DNA of 33,418 bases from JAWOGN01 sp046496815 (GCA_046496815.1 JAWOGN010000152.1:1-33418); one strand, 5' to 3'; counted from the first letter of the stretch, positions 25,753-33,418 are shown. The notes: generated by a model not told the origin, from the sequence alone. Made by a program: numbers and translations.

Positions 25753-26629
25753 ACTGAAATATCCCCTGAGCTTCCATTTTAATGATCTCACTCTCCATAT
25801 CCTTAACTATCAAATCCAGTGCATAGCCTTTAAGATCCAGTTTTTTTAAAATTTTCCTGAAAAGATTCCCATCTCGAACGGGAGCGTCACAATATCCAAT
25901 GCCCTTCTCCTGACAAAGATAGTCAGACACATACAGGGTGGACGCAAGTTTTGAAAATTCTTTTTCAACACCGTCAGGTTTGTGATGATGCCGTATGGCA
26001 ACGACAAACTCTTCGGGAAAGGCCCAATGTTCCGCCAGCATTTCTCCGACTTCTGCATGGTTAAACCCCAAAACTTCATACTCGGATTTTGACAAGTTCT
26101 TTTTTTCCGACTTCGTTTTGCTGAGGATGTTTTTGAACTCCTTTTTGAGAAATTGATGTTCGACGATGATTCCGATGTCGTGCACCAACCCGGCGGCATA
26201 GGCATTTTCTCCTCTTTCTCCGAATTCCATTCTGTAAATCATTTTGCCCAGCAGCGCGACCGCCACGCTGTGTTTCCAAAGGGATACCCTGGAGTACCCA
26301 TCGATGGCGTCCTCTTGGTCAAATACCTCCCAGACCTTTTGACTCAGCGCGATCTCCTTGAGGACGTCGAATCCGATCCAAATGACGGCGTGCTGGATTT
26401 CACTGATTCTGTTTGGAGAATAGTAGTACGCAGAGTTGGCCGCCCTGAGTACTTTCGCCGTCAGCGGCGGGTCGATTTCTATGATATCCTTCAGATCCTT
26501 TGCACTCGATCGCGGATCATTGATGACATTGATAACGCCCGACACAACACTTTGAATCGAAGAAATCTCAGACTGATCCACCATTTCTATGATTCGCTTG
26601 ATTTTTTCTTTCTTTTCTTCAAGGCGCAT
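25739..26629 (-). CDS. HDOD domain protein
   Basis: A 296-aa protein with an HDOD domain, an HD-like fold used in bacterial signalling, motility and regulation, often without known catalysis. The core runs from about 20 to 220, with IDPPLTAKVLRAANSAYYY (52-70) as the family hallmark. Metal-type residues are present: H120, H150-D151 in LVHDIG, H191 and H214-H216, so phosphohydrolase activity is not excluded. Its end overlaps the hybrid kinase start, so the two are probably made together. ATG 26629 fits; the ribosome site is GAGCT-like and weak. A 12-bp palindrome lies 37 bases upstream. Confidence 0.9.
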   Translation of the reverse strand: MRLEEKKEKIKRIIEMVDQSEISSIQSVVSGVINVINDPRSSAKDLKDIIEIDPPLTAKVLRAANSAYYYSPNRISEIQHAVIWIGFDVLKEIALSQKVWEVFDQEDAIDGYSRVSLWKHSVAVALLGKMIYRMEFGERGENAYAAGLVHDIGIIVEHQFLKKEFKNILSKTKSEKKNLSKSEYEVLGFNHAEVGEMLAEHWAFPEEFVVAIRHHHKPDGVEKEFSKLASTLYVSDYLCQEKGIGYCDAPVRDGNLFRKILKKLDLKGYALDLIVKDMESEIIKMEAQGIFQYETA

Positions 26630-26665
26630 TTCAAGAGCTCCGGTTCTCTACCCGATTCTTTCCTA

Positions 26666-26677
26666 AACGGATCCGTT
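26666..26677. promoter_or_regulatory. Palindrome upstream of the HDOD gene
   Basis: AACGGATCCGTT is a perfect 12-bp palindrome lying 37 bases upstream of the HDOD start codon. It has the size and symmetry of a dimeric repressor half-site pair. No promoter boxes of good quality are visible around it, so the role is unproven. Confidence 0.3.
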
Positions 26678-26732
26678 CCCCCCGTTTCCCGATTTCATCA
26701 GGAAACCCTGAACCGCTCAACCTTGGTCTTTG

Positions 26733-27029
26733 GTAACAACTTAGATTTTTGAAAGAACTCGTGAGCAGAACAACAGGGGCCGTTGGGATCTCTTTCAGAA
26801 GACCGCAAAGCCCTCCCTCACGCCATGGAACGGCAGCTGGGCCTCAAAACTCATCCCCGGACAGCCCCAGAAGGGAATCGCTGTTGCAACGTCGGTCTTC
26901 TCTGCCTTTACCGAGCCGCCTATTTCGGGATTGGGGGCGTTCTACGTGCAGTGTAGAGTTTGTGTTGCGGTCATCTGAAAGAGATCCCAACGGCCCCGAT
27001 CGCAGTGTTTCAAAAATCTAAATTGATAC
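26733..27029. mobile_element. Non-coding inverted-repeat element (MITE-like)
   Basis: The outer arms, 26733-26754 and 27008-27029, match at 20 of 22 positions, including a perfect 14-bp core (TTAGATTTTTGAAA). Inner arms of 33 bp, 26776-26808 and 26965-26997, match at 32 of 33 positions. Between the inner arms lie 156 bp with no gene. The design, long terminal repeats and no coding capacity, fits a miniature inverted-repeat transposable element or a decayed insertion sequence. I see no clear target duplication. The family is not one I recognise. Confidence 0.65.
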
Positions 27030-27490
27030 GGTCTTTGTTATCCTCGGCAACAGTTACACTGAGCGAGATGGGTCCTATAAATCATCTGTTTGAATCGCAG
27101 CGTTCCGGTTTGCCGGATTGAGCTATCATCTCCCGGGTGGTCGAAAGCGCACGATCCCCTATTGCAGTTTAGCAGGGATTATGCCAAAACGTTCCTCAAG
27201 GTTAAACATAGTAATTCCAGCCACTTATGTTATTCCCCAGTCGCTCCTGAACGTCAAACCCGTGGTTTATGTGAACATCGGGCATGTTGCGTGTCAAATC
27301 TTTGACTTCCCTAACCCACTGCCGCCTTGCAAGCACGCAAGCCAATGCCGGGAATGCCAAAATCTATGCAAACCTGCTGCTTTCTTAAAAAGTCTGAAAG
27401 CATTATTTTTCGCCATTCCGGTCCCGCATCGCATGCGGAATAAATTGCAGTCTGTATCCGGTCTTTTCAGGCAGTTGAGGAGGATCTCGA

Positions 27491-27508
27491 CTCCGGCTTA
27501 CACCGGAG
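27491..27508. repeat. Short palindromic repeat
   Basis: CTCCGG and CCGGAG form a 6-bp stem around CTTACA, followed by TGACGG. This resembles the dispersed palindromes of the type CTCCGGC-loop-GCCGGAGTGACG found between genes in many proteobacteria. A relative may sit near 33170 (ATTCCGGCGAAAG). Confidence 0.45.
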
Positions 27509-27728
27509 TGACGGCCTTTTTCGAGACTATCAAATTCCATTCCCCTCAGTTTAAACTTGACTAAGAAATACCGCCTTGCGAATACTTAAATCGTTTGCAA
27601 CACTTTCCACGCGTTATACAGTTTCGCATGGACTGGACCCATGGATGATGTGGAGGAGACCCGGCATCGAAACATCACAGATCTCCTCGCCCATCGATTT
27701 CGTCCTTTTATTTGAGGAGGCAAGATCA

Positions 27729-28304
27729 ATGCGCCGAAAATCAGACCCCCTGGAATTCTCTCCAAAGGTAAATGGTCGTGTCAAGCTGCATCACGGCAAG
27801 GTCTTTCAGCTGATGAGAGAAAATGTTACCTTGCCCAACGGCGTTACGATCGATCTCGACATTATCCGTCACCCTGGGGCATCCGCAACGGTTCCGATTA
27901 CCGACAACAACTCTGTAATACTGATACAACAGTATCGTCACGCAATCGGAGACTTCATTTGGGAGATCCCTGCGGGGACGCTCGACCCCCATGAATCACC
28001 CCTTGAGTGTGCAAAAAGAGAACTGACGGAGGAAACAGGGTTTTCAGCAGAAAAATGGCAAACGCTCGGCGAAATCACTCCTGTGCCAGGGTATTCAGAT
28101 GAACGGATACACGTTTTTCTGGCCTCTCAGCTTTCATCTGCCACTCAAAACCTCGATAAGGATGAGGTGCTCAATGTTCATGCGCGCAATCTGGAAGATG
28201 CGATCGAAATGATCATGAAGGGTGTTATTCAAGATGGAAAGACCATCGCCGGCCTTCTCTTGGCACATCACAAGCTTAAAGAAAAACAGAATGATGCCGA
28301 GTGA
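27729..28304 (+). CDS. Nudix hydrolase, probably ADP-ribose pyrophosphatase
   Basis: A 191-aa Nudix enzyme. The Nudix box is complete: G-x5-E-x7-REL-TEE-TGF in GTLDPHESPLECAKRELTEE. The preceding VILIQQYRHAIGDFIWEIPA is characteristic of the ADP-sugar (NudF/ADPRase) subfamily, which splits ADP-ribose to AMP and ribose-5-phosphate. Substrate within that group is inferred. ATG 27729 is preceded by GAGGAGG (27714-27720) at ideal spacing; the open frame extends further upstream but without Nudix-like sequence. It sits 28 bases before a sugar kinase gene. Confidence 0.88.
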   Translation: MRRKSDPLEFSPKVNGRVKLHHGKVFQLMRENVTLPNGVTIDLDIIRHPGASATVPITDNNSVILIQQYRHAIGDFIWEIPAGTLDPHESPLECAKRELTEETGFSAEKWQTLGEITPVPGYSDERIHVFLASQLSSATQNLDKDEVLNVHARNLEDAIEMIMKGVIQDGKTIAGLLLAHHKLKEKQNDAE

Positions 28305-28332
28305 ACGCCATGAGAAAACGAGGCGCTGAGAG

Positions 28333-29376
28333 ATGTCTGACTCACTTCGAAATCAGTTATTGCAGCAACCGGTAGAGGCTTCCGCGCCTTGCCGTATCGA
28401 CGCGGGCGGCACATGGGACATCAAGGCCATGGCGCTCCCATTTGAAAAAGTCGATCCCACTACCATCAACGCGGCGCTGAACCTGCGAACGTCGGTTCGC
28501 CTCTGCCCTTTTGATGATGGTTGGATGAAGATCACTTCTGAAGGATTCCCGAAAGGCGTCGTTTTTCGCAGGGGTCAATTCTCCTTTAAGCCCCCATTTG
28601 GGCTGTTTTTCGGCGCCGCCGCCCATTTTGACGTCCACGGGCTGGAAATAAGAATCAAATCCGAATCCCCCGTCAAGTCGGCCATGGGAGGCTCCAGCAC
28701 AGCGCTTGTTGCTTTCATCAAGGCACTTTCCAAGGTTACCGGCCCGAAGCCCATGTCCGGCAAGAAAATACTCCATCTTGCATATTCCCTTGAAGATGCT
28801 ATCAGCGGAGGCAATTGTGGACTGCAAGATCAAGCGGCCGCCGTCTATGGCGGTGTAAGTCAATGGAAGTGGCGATATGGAGACGGGTCTGTGCCTTTTG
28901 AGAGAATTTCGCTTTTGGATCGAAGGGGAGAGAAGGAGTTTTCAAAACGCCTATTGGTTGCCTACAGCGGCAAAAGCCACGTTTCGGCCACTACAAATCG
29001 CAAATGGATCGAAGATTTCTTAAACGGGCGCACAAGGGAAGGATGGATACACGTAAACGAGATCGTACATCAGATAGCCAAAGCGATCAAAAGACAGGAT
29101 TGGGGACAGGTTGCGCTTGGGCTGCAAGAAGAAATGGCTTTGAGAAAAATGCTCACTCCTGAAGCGCTGATTCCGATAACCGACAAGCTGATCGATCAGG
29201 CAGGTCGCGTGGGTTTTGGTGCTCGATTTTCGGGTGCAGGAGCGGGCGGCTCCATATGGGCTATCGGACCAATGAAAAACCTTGAGGAATTAAGACATTT
29301 GTGGGCGGATACGCTTAAACCCGTGAAAAAGGCCGGAATTCTACACTGTGAAATAGATCCAATCGGCGTGAAGTAG
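28333..29376 (+). CDS. GHMP family sugar kinase
   Basis: A 347-aa GHMP-superfamily kinase (galactokinase, homoserine kinase, mevalonate kinase, heptose-phosphate kinase group). The first motif is degenerate (APCRIDAGGTWD, about 18-29). The ATP-binding motif is SAMGGSSTALVAF (about 116-128), and the third motif is GARFSGAGAGGSIWA (near 296-310). The closest look is to sugar or heptose 7-phosphate kinases, but the substrate cannot be told. It follows the Nudix gene by 28 bases, likely in one operon, and converges on the - strand genes. Confidence 0.8.
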   Translation: MSDSLRNQLLQQPVEASAPCRIDAGGTWDIKAMALPFEKVDPTTINAALNLRTSVRLCPFDDGWMKITSEGFPKGVVFRRGQFSFKPPFGLFFGAAAHFDVHGLEIRIKSESPVKSAMGGSSTALVAFIKALSKVTGPKPMSGKKILHLAYSLEDAISGGNCGLQDQAAAVYGGVSQWKWRYGDGSVPFERISLLDRRGEKEFSKRLLVAYSGKSHVSATTNRKWIEDFLNGRTREGWIHVNEIVHQIAKAIKRQDWGQVALGLQEEMALRKMLTPEALIPITDKLIDQAGRVGFGARFSGAGAGGSIWAIGPMKNLEELRHLWADTLKPVKKAGILHCEIDPIGVK

Positions 29377-29391
29377 TCCACTCAAACATGG

Positions 29392-29667
29392 TCAGTTTTT
29401 TTCCTGTTCATAAACAGGACCAACGTCTTCCGTTTCAAAAATCGGCTTGAACTCTCCCAGAAGCATGTTCGTGGCTTGTTCCAGCATATGAATATCCCCC
29501 TCGCACACCCGACTCATGTCCAGATTCTCAATGGTTTGTTTTAGCGTTTCAAACTGCGAAAGGAATTCCTTGTTTTCGTATTCGTTACTAATTGCCTTTT
29601 GAACGTCAATAATCGTGCCGATGCAGCTCTCGACTCTGAGGCGGTATTGGTTTCTCATATCCATCAT
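29392..29667 (-). CDS. Small helical protein of unknown function
   Basis: A 91-aa acidic protein, predicted mainly helical from its heptad-like pattern (IDVQKAISNEYENKEFLSQF). I recognise no family. There is no signal peptide, membrane segment or cysteine pair. It is the last gene of the - strand group behind pilT, 32 bases after the zinc-ribbon gene, so it may share their transcript. ATGs at 29667, 29664 and 29658 are all possible starts; the ribosome site is weak (GGATAG). The 15-base gap to the convergent sugar kinase gene holds no clear terminator. Confidence 0.6.
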   Translation of the reverse strand: MMDMRNQYRLRVESCIGTIIDVQKAISNEYENKEFLSQFETLKQTIENLDMSRVCEGDIHMLEQATNMLLGEFKPIFETEDVGPVYEQEKN

Positions 29668-29699
29668 TTAAAGCTATCCGGTTTTTCTTTCGAAAACAG

Positions 29700-30374
29700 T
29701 TAGGCTTTTCCAACCTCCGCCATCGTATCCATGAAAACCTTGTAGAATTTTTCATTATCCGAAATGGCGTGCTTCAGGATCGCCGTCAATCTTCCCAGAT
29801 CAGTAAGATTGATAACCATGTTCGCACTCATTGCAAACGCCATCATGTGATCCATCGTCTTGAATTTATCCCCGATTAAAGCGAGGAAAATCCGTCGGCG
29901 CACGGACATGGAAAGGTTATTGATGTGCTGAAGCACCGGACTCTGCGAAAGCTTGATGTCATCGAATCGGTCGGGCAGAAAAATCAGCTCAAAATGATGC
30001 AGCCGCATTTTACTGATCGCTTCTCTGGTATTTCGGGCCAAAACACATCGGTAATTCAACTCCTCGACCGTTCGTTTCAGTGTCTCGGCCTTTTCAGCAT
30101 CACTCTCCAACACCAAGGCCAACTTGACGCCTTCCTCAAAAAAATCGAGAGAGGCATCCTCCTCGATCCGGTCAAAGCCCCGATCCGGCATGTGGTATTC
30201 TTGCCCGACCCTTTTTTCAACCTTCGGGATCCGAGTATCATTTTTGAATTCGGCGACATCCAGTGTTATCTTATGCTTACACTTCGGGCAACTAAAGGTC
30301 GCTCGATGACCCCGGGGGATGTTTTCCTCAGGGACACTGAGTCTCGCCTTGCATTTCTCACATATGATCTCCAT
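29700..30374 (-). CDS. Zinc-ribbon protein with degenerate receiver-like domain
   Basis: A 224-aa protein. The N-terminus has a MJ0042-type zinc ribbon: CEKC (5-8) and CPKC (about 29-32). A receiver-like fold seems to follow at about 84-200, with LALVLESDAEKAETLKRTVE at its start and FELIFLPDRFDD where LxLLDxxMP is expected. The phosphoacceptor Asp is replaced by Pro or displaced by one, so phosphorylation is doubtful. ATG 30374 has GAGGAG seven bases before it; a start 21 bases upstream is poorer. It lies 11 bases after the PilT-like gene. Function is unknown; a link to pilus retraction is inference from position. Confidence 0.78.
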   Translation of the reverse strand: MEIICEKCKARLSVPEENIPRGHRATFSCPKCKHKITLDVAEFKNDTRIPKVEKRVGQEYHMPDRGFDRIEEDASLDFFEEGVKLALVLESDAEKAETLKRTVEELNYRCVLARNTREAISKMRLHHFELIFLPDRFDDIKLSQSPVLQHINNLSMSVRRRIFLALIGDKFKTMDHMMAFAMSANMVINLTDLGRLTAILKHAISDNEKFYKVFMDTMAEVGKA

Positions 30375-30385
30375 AAGGCGGCTCC

Positions 30386-31564
30386 TCAACCCCACGACTT
30401 ATCTTTTTTTCCATAACTCCGATCAATTGACAGGTCTTCAATAGAGGTGGTTTTTTCACCTCTTGCCGACTTGATGGCATCAATCGCCCTGCTGGTGATT
30501 GATTTGCGGGATGCATAACTCAAGGCAGCCTGCTCGCTAATCAGGCCTTCTTTGTAAAGCTCGCATATGGATTGGTCGAAGGTCATCATCCCGAAGGGTT
30601 GACTGCCTTCGATAATCTCATAAAACGTCTTTCCCTCTGACTCTCCGTGCAAGATGCTGTCCTTAACTCTCAGGTTACTGCCCATGATCTCAAACGCAGC
30701 GACCCGGTCTCCTTCGACCTTCGGGAGCAGACGCTGACAAACCACCCATCTCAATGTTTCGGCAAGCCTGATCCGAATCTGTTTTTCCTCTTCCTGCTCA
30801 AACATTCCCACAATTCTGTTGACGGTCTGGCCGGCGTCCACGGTATGGAGACTGCTCATCACGAGATGCCCTGTTTCAGCTGCAGAGAGGCCGATTTCCA
30901 CCGTCTCTCGATCTCTCATCTCCCCCACCAGAATGACCTTCGGTGCCTGCCGGAGCGCCGCTCTCAAACCACCCGCGAAGGAATCAAAATCCAGCCCCAG
31001 CTCCCGCTGGTTAAAAGTGGCCTTTTTCTGCGAGTGGACATATTCCACCGGATCTTCCAAAGTGACCACATGAACGGATTTTTTCTCATTGATTTCATTC
31101 AAGATCGCTGCCAGGGAGGTGGTTTTACCGGTCCCTGTGGCACCTGTCACCAGGATGATACCGTTTCTCTCTTCGGCAATCTTCGAAAATGCCGTCGGCA
31201 AGCCCAATTCCTCTATGGTCGGCACTCGGGTGGCCAATTGCCGCATCACCGTGGAATAACAACCCTTCTGAGAAAAAATGTTTACCCTGAAGCGGGCCTT
31301 CCCGGCCAGTTGATAGGAACTATCACATGACCCTTCGGAGAGGAGTGTTCTGGTCAACCGCCGATCTCGATTGATTAGGTTGAGCGCCAATATTTCGGTT
31401 TGGAACGGGGTCAATTGACGAATGGGCGGGTTGAGTGACACCGGCATCAATTCACCCGCGGATTCCACCTGAAACGGTTTATCCACCGTAACGTTGAGGT
31501 CCGATACGTTTTCATGGGACTCCAGCATGTTGGTGAGGATGTAATCTATCTGTTGCTTTCGCAT
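30386..31564 (-). CDS. PilT/PilU-like type IV pilus ATPase
   Basis: A 392-aa secretion-type ATPase of the PilT/PilU family, a hexameric motor powering type IV pilus retraction. Walker A is GATGTGKTT (141-149). The Asp box includes VVTLEDPVEYVH, Walker B is KVILVGEMRDRET, and the His box TGHLVMSSLHT (231-241). Where PilT has the AIRNLIRE motif, this has NLRVKDSILHGESEGKTF, so it is a paralogue rather than the canonical motor. Its N-terminus is divergent. It follows the pilT gene by 31 bases and probably works with it, as PilU does with PilT in other bacteria. Confidence 0.88.
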   Translation of the reverse strand: MRKQQIDYILTNMLESHENVSDLNVTVDKPFQVESAGELMPVSLNPPIRQLTPFQTEILALNLINRDRRLTRTLLSEGSCDSSYQLAGKARFRVNIFSQKGCYSTVMRQLATRVPTIEELGLPTAFSKIAEERNGIILVTGATGTGKTTSLAAILNEINEKKSVHVVTLEDPVEYVHSQKKATFNQRELGLDFDSFAGGLRAALRQAPKVILVGEMRDRETVEIGLSAAETGHLVMSSLHTVDAGQTVNRIVGMFEQEEEKQIRIRLAETLRWVVCQRLLPKVEGDRVAAFEIMGSNLRVKDSILHGESEGKTFYEIIEGSQPFGMMTFDQSICELYKEGLISEQAALSYASRKSITSRAIDAIKSARGEKTTSIEDLSIDRSYGKKDKSWG

Positions 31565-31595
31565 GGCCCTTTCTCTCCCTTGTCTTCCGGATCAA

Positions 31596-32678
31596 TCAGA
31601 CTTCTGTGAAATCGGCCGGTGGATTTTTCATGAACGGCAAGAACTTGGATTTCTCTTCGGCCTTGGTATAGGCGTCATCAGGGTTTATGATTCTCTTTTG
31701 CAACAGCGCCATGATGGCATCATCCAAAGTCTGCATGCCGTATTTTTTACCTGTCTGAAGCGTGCTCGGGATTTGAAATGTTTTTCCTTCACGAATCAGG
31801 TTCCTAACGGCAGGAGTGCCGATCATCACCTCAACGGCAGCGACCCGACCCCTTCTATCGATTCGTTTGAACAGGGTTTGAGATATCACCGCTCGAATTC
31901 CATCCGCCAGGGTGTTCCGAACCTGCTGCTGCTGGTTCACGGGAAAAACTTCGATGATTCGATCCACCGTTTTTGCTGCGCTGGAGGTATGAACCGTCGC
32001 GAAAACCAAATGACCCGTGGCCGCCGCCTCGAGGGCCAGTGATATGGTTTCCAGATCGCGCAACTCTCCAACCAGGATGATGTCGGGGTCTTCACGCAAG
32101 GCACCCCGGAGAGCCGCCGCAAATGATCGGGTATGCAGACCTACTTCCCGGTGGTTCACCACGGCCCTCTCGCTCTTGTGCACGAACTCAATGGGGTCTT
32201 CAACGGTGATGATGTGATCTTTCCGTGTTCGGTTGGCTTCGTAAATGATGGCCGCCAGGGTGGTCGACTTACCGCTACCCGTGGGACCGGTGACGAGCAC
32301 CAATCCCCGGGGCAGCGTCGCCAATCGCTTGATGACCTTGGGTAAACCCAAATCATCACATGTGAGAATGGCCGAGGGTATCTCCCGAAAGACAGCCCCC
32401 ACGCCGTTTCTCTGCTCGAAAAAGTTGGCTCGATACCGTGCCAGGCCGGGGATTTCATAAGCAAAATCGATATCTCCGGTCTCTTCAAATACCTTGATCT
32501 TCTCTTCAGGCGCGATTTCGTACAGCATCGATTTCAGGTGATCATTGTCCAACACCTTGTATTTCACCCTTTCTAACTCACCCTGGACTCTCAGCACCGG
32601 CTGCTGGCCGGCCATCAAATGCAAATCCGATGCGCCCTGTTCATTCATAAGCTTAAAAAAAGCGTCGATTTGTGCCAT
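31596..32678 (-). CDS. pilT: Type IV pilus retraction ATPase PilT
   Basis: PilT, 360 aa, disassembles pilin to retract type IV pili (twitching). The N-terminus has GASDLHLMAGQQPVLRVQGE, typical of the PilT N domain. Walker A is GPTGSGKST (131-139). The catalytic Glu lies in DPDIILVGELRD (198-209), the His box is TGHLVFATVHT (221-231), and the signature near AIRNLIRE is VRNLIREGKTFQIPS (291-305). Full family length. No pilB, pilC or pilin is present in the window. A sigma-70 promoter with a nearby dyad lies upstream. Confidence 0.95.
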   Translation of the reverse strand: MAQIDAFFKLMNEQGASDLHLMAGQQPVLRVQGELERVKYKVLDNDHLKSMLYEIAPEEKIKVFEETGDIDFAYEIPGLARYRANFFEQRNGVGAVFREIPSAILTCDDLGLPKVIKRLATLPRGLVLVTGPTGSGKSTTLAAIIYEANRTRKDHIITVEDPIEFVHKSERAVVNHREVGLHTRSFAAALRGALREDPDIILVGELRDLETISLALEAAATGHLVFATVHTSSAAKTVDRIIEVFPVNQQQQVRNTLADGIRAVISQTLFKRIDRRGRVAAVEVMIGTPAVRNLIREGKTFQIPSTLQTGKKYGMQTLDDAIMALLQKRIINPDDAYTKAEEKSKFLPFMKNPPADFTEV

Positions 32679-32773
32679 AAACTCTTTCCTACATGACTAA
32701 GATGAAGTTCGAAATGCCCAGCATTCCCTGCAAAAGCGGTGCGAAAAGCAGAGGGCGAAGACTGAACAAGCAC

Positions 32774-32787
32774 TTGAGGTGCCTCAA
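32774..32787. promoter_or_regulatory. Dyad just downstream of the pilT transcription start
   Basis: TTGAGGTGCCTCAA is a 6-bp inverted repeat with a two-base centre. It falls just past the predicted start (about 32790, reading leftwards) on the - strand, where a repressor would block initiation. Operator function is inferred from position. Confidence 0.4.
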
Positions 32788-32796
32788 AGGTAAGCT

Positions 32797-32824
32797 ATTA
32801 TACACAGGCGAAAACCCCATTCAA
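32797..32824 (-). promoter_or_regulatory. Sigma-70 promoter for pilT operon
   Basis: On the - strand, TTGAAT (32819-32824) is followed after 16 bases by a perfect TATAAT (32797-32802). Transcription would start near 32790, about 110 bases before the pilT ATG at 32678. The -35 matches the consensus TTGACA at 4 of 6 positions. Confidence 0.65.
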
Positions 32825-33351
32825 TAACAAAATCACGGAGCTTCATGGCTTTACTCGCACCCTCATTTTTACATATCGGCTTAGAGGTGCACAAACTTTA
32901 ATGAAATCGTTTCTTTTCAATATCGACCTACGCCAAGCGACGACCTCCAGAGAAGTTGCATCCCAAGGTTTTTCAGAGGATATCGAACAAAAACCTTCCC
33001 ATCAATTTTGACGGTCCGCAGAAACAGTTTACATTGGATTCGAAAAGATTTCTGCTTGCCAGGGTGCCGCGTCCTTGATCATAATAGCCCGCTTCCGGGA
33101 AAACCAATTGCCAAAAAAAAGTTATGTCTTGATGATCTCCTAAAAGGTCGGAAAACACGTTTTTCTATCATTCCGGCGAAAGTCCTGATGAATACGGGAT
33201 CTTCGAACGAAATCCAGGGGTTTCGCCGCGACTTATCGAAAAGTTACGAAATGTTCGCCGATGCCCTCGAGTGTGCACGAAGCACAAGGAGTCGAATTCT
33301 ATTCACAATCAAGCTCATTTGCGCTGTTTTAAATTGCTTATGCCTTTCAAC

Positions 33352-33418
33352 ATGAAAATATTCATCACGCTATTCCTTGCCATGTTCGTGACAACCGTCG
33401 GCGTCGGCCTGGTCGCAC
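33352..33418 (+). CDS. Start of a membrane protein, possibly MFS transporter (partial)
   Basis: Only about 22 codons are inside the window: MKIFITLFLAMFVTTVGVGL and on. The basic start followed by a hydrophobic helix and VGVGLV is like the first membrane helix of major-facilitator transporters. An in-frame ATG 12 bases upstream (33340) is an alternative start. No strong ribosome site is seen. The gene continues past the right edge. Confidence 0.5.
   Translation, partial: MKIFITLFLAMFVTTVGVGLVA

Larger units (their letters stand above)
26630..27728. other. Long intergenic region
   Basis: No convincing gene. A + frame at 27118-27564 runs 148 codons with some Cys pairs but no ribosome site, and it crosses a palindromic repeat; I judge it spurious. 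Another frame at 26749-27021 lies wholly inside the inverted-repeat element. The region holds that element (26733-27029), a palindromic repeat (27491-27508), and a weak promoter candidate for the Nudix gene (TTGACT 27557-27562, AATACT 27581-27586, 18-base spacer). Confidence 0.6.
32679..33339. other. Intergenic region right of pilT
   Basis: I find no gene on either strand; frames at 33008-33355 (+) and 32973-33158 (-) lack ribosome sites and family likeness. It contains the pilT promoter and dyad (32774-32824). A degenerate palindromic-repeat-like stretch (ATTCCGGCGAAAG near 33171, then TTTCGCCG near 33221) lies towards the right edge. Confidence 0.55.

Noticed and set aside
26749..27021. 90-codon frame inside the inverted-repeat element
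   Set aside because: Its ends coincide with the repeat arms, so the frame follows from the element's sequence and does not look like a transposase.
27118..27564. 148-codon + frame with several cysteines
   Set aside because: No ribosome site, unusual composition, and it crosses a palindromic repeat; no family recognised.
1..33418. CRISPR arrays, tRNA and rRNA genes
   Set aside because: Looked for regular spaced repeats and conserved RNA gene signatures and saw none.

Overview
The window is most of a bacterial chromosomal flagellar cluster on the + strand (about 572-23186), followed by a signalling and type IV pilus accessory region, mostly on the - strand. The gene order (motA, two motB-like genes, fliL-M-N-O-P-Q-R, flhB-A-F-G, fliA, a DUF2802-like gene, flgF-G-A-H-I-J-M-N-K-L), two good sigma-54 promoters, the L- and P-ring genes flgH and flgI, and a hybrid kinase, an HDOD protein and paired PilT ATPases all suggest a motile Gram-negative bacterium of the Desulfobacterota (former Deltaproteobacteria) type. 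The taxonomic call is inference from gene content and order.

Layout. 1-571: no convincing gene; a hairpin-rich stretch (286-369) runs into a near-consensus sigma-54 promoter (365-381). 572-4755: stator genes motA, motB1 and motB2, then fliL and the switch proteins fliM and fliN. 4752-10243: the flagellar export gate fliO, P, Q, R, flhB and flhA. 10233-13334: flhF and flhG (placement and number), then fliA (sigma-28). 13551-14210: a membrane protein with a DUF2802-like tail. A second sigma-54 promoter (14323-14340) precedes flgF, G, A, H, I and J (rod, rings, assembly). A sigma-28 promoter starting in the flgJ stop codon (19539-19566) precedes flgM, flgN, flgK and flgL, which suggests the usual tiers: sigma-54 for basal body and stator, sigma-28 for the checkpoint and hook-filament junction. 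A small exported repeat protein follows flgL.

23735-26629 (- strand): an HDOD protein, a PAS hybrid histidine kinase-receiver and a four-cysteine mini-protein. 26630-27728 is a long non-coding stretch holding a roughly 297-bp inverted-repeat element. 27729-29376 (+): a Nudix hydrolase and a GHMP sugar kinase. 29392-32678 (-): PilT, a PilT/PilU-like paralogue, a zinc-ribbon protein with a degenerate receiver, and a small unknown protein, read from a recognisable sigma-70 promoter at 32797-32824. The right edge cuts a gene that begins like a membrane transporter.

How the parts fit: the window encodes the motor stator, part of the switch, the export gate, the proteins that set flagellar position and number, the late sigma factor with its anti-sigma factor, the distal rod, the rings and the hook-filament junction. 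fliF, fliG, fliE, fliH-J, flgB-E and flagellin are absent and presumably lie elsewhere. The most interesting points are the duplicated MotB in which the first copy has glycine where the ion-carrying aspartate should be, the inverted-repeat element, and the pilus ATPase operon with its degenerate receiver protein.
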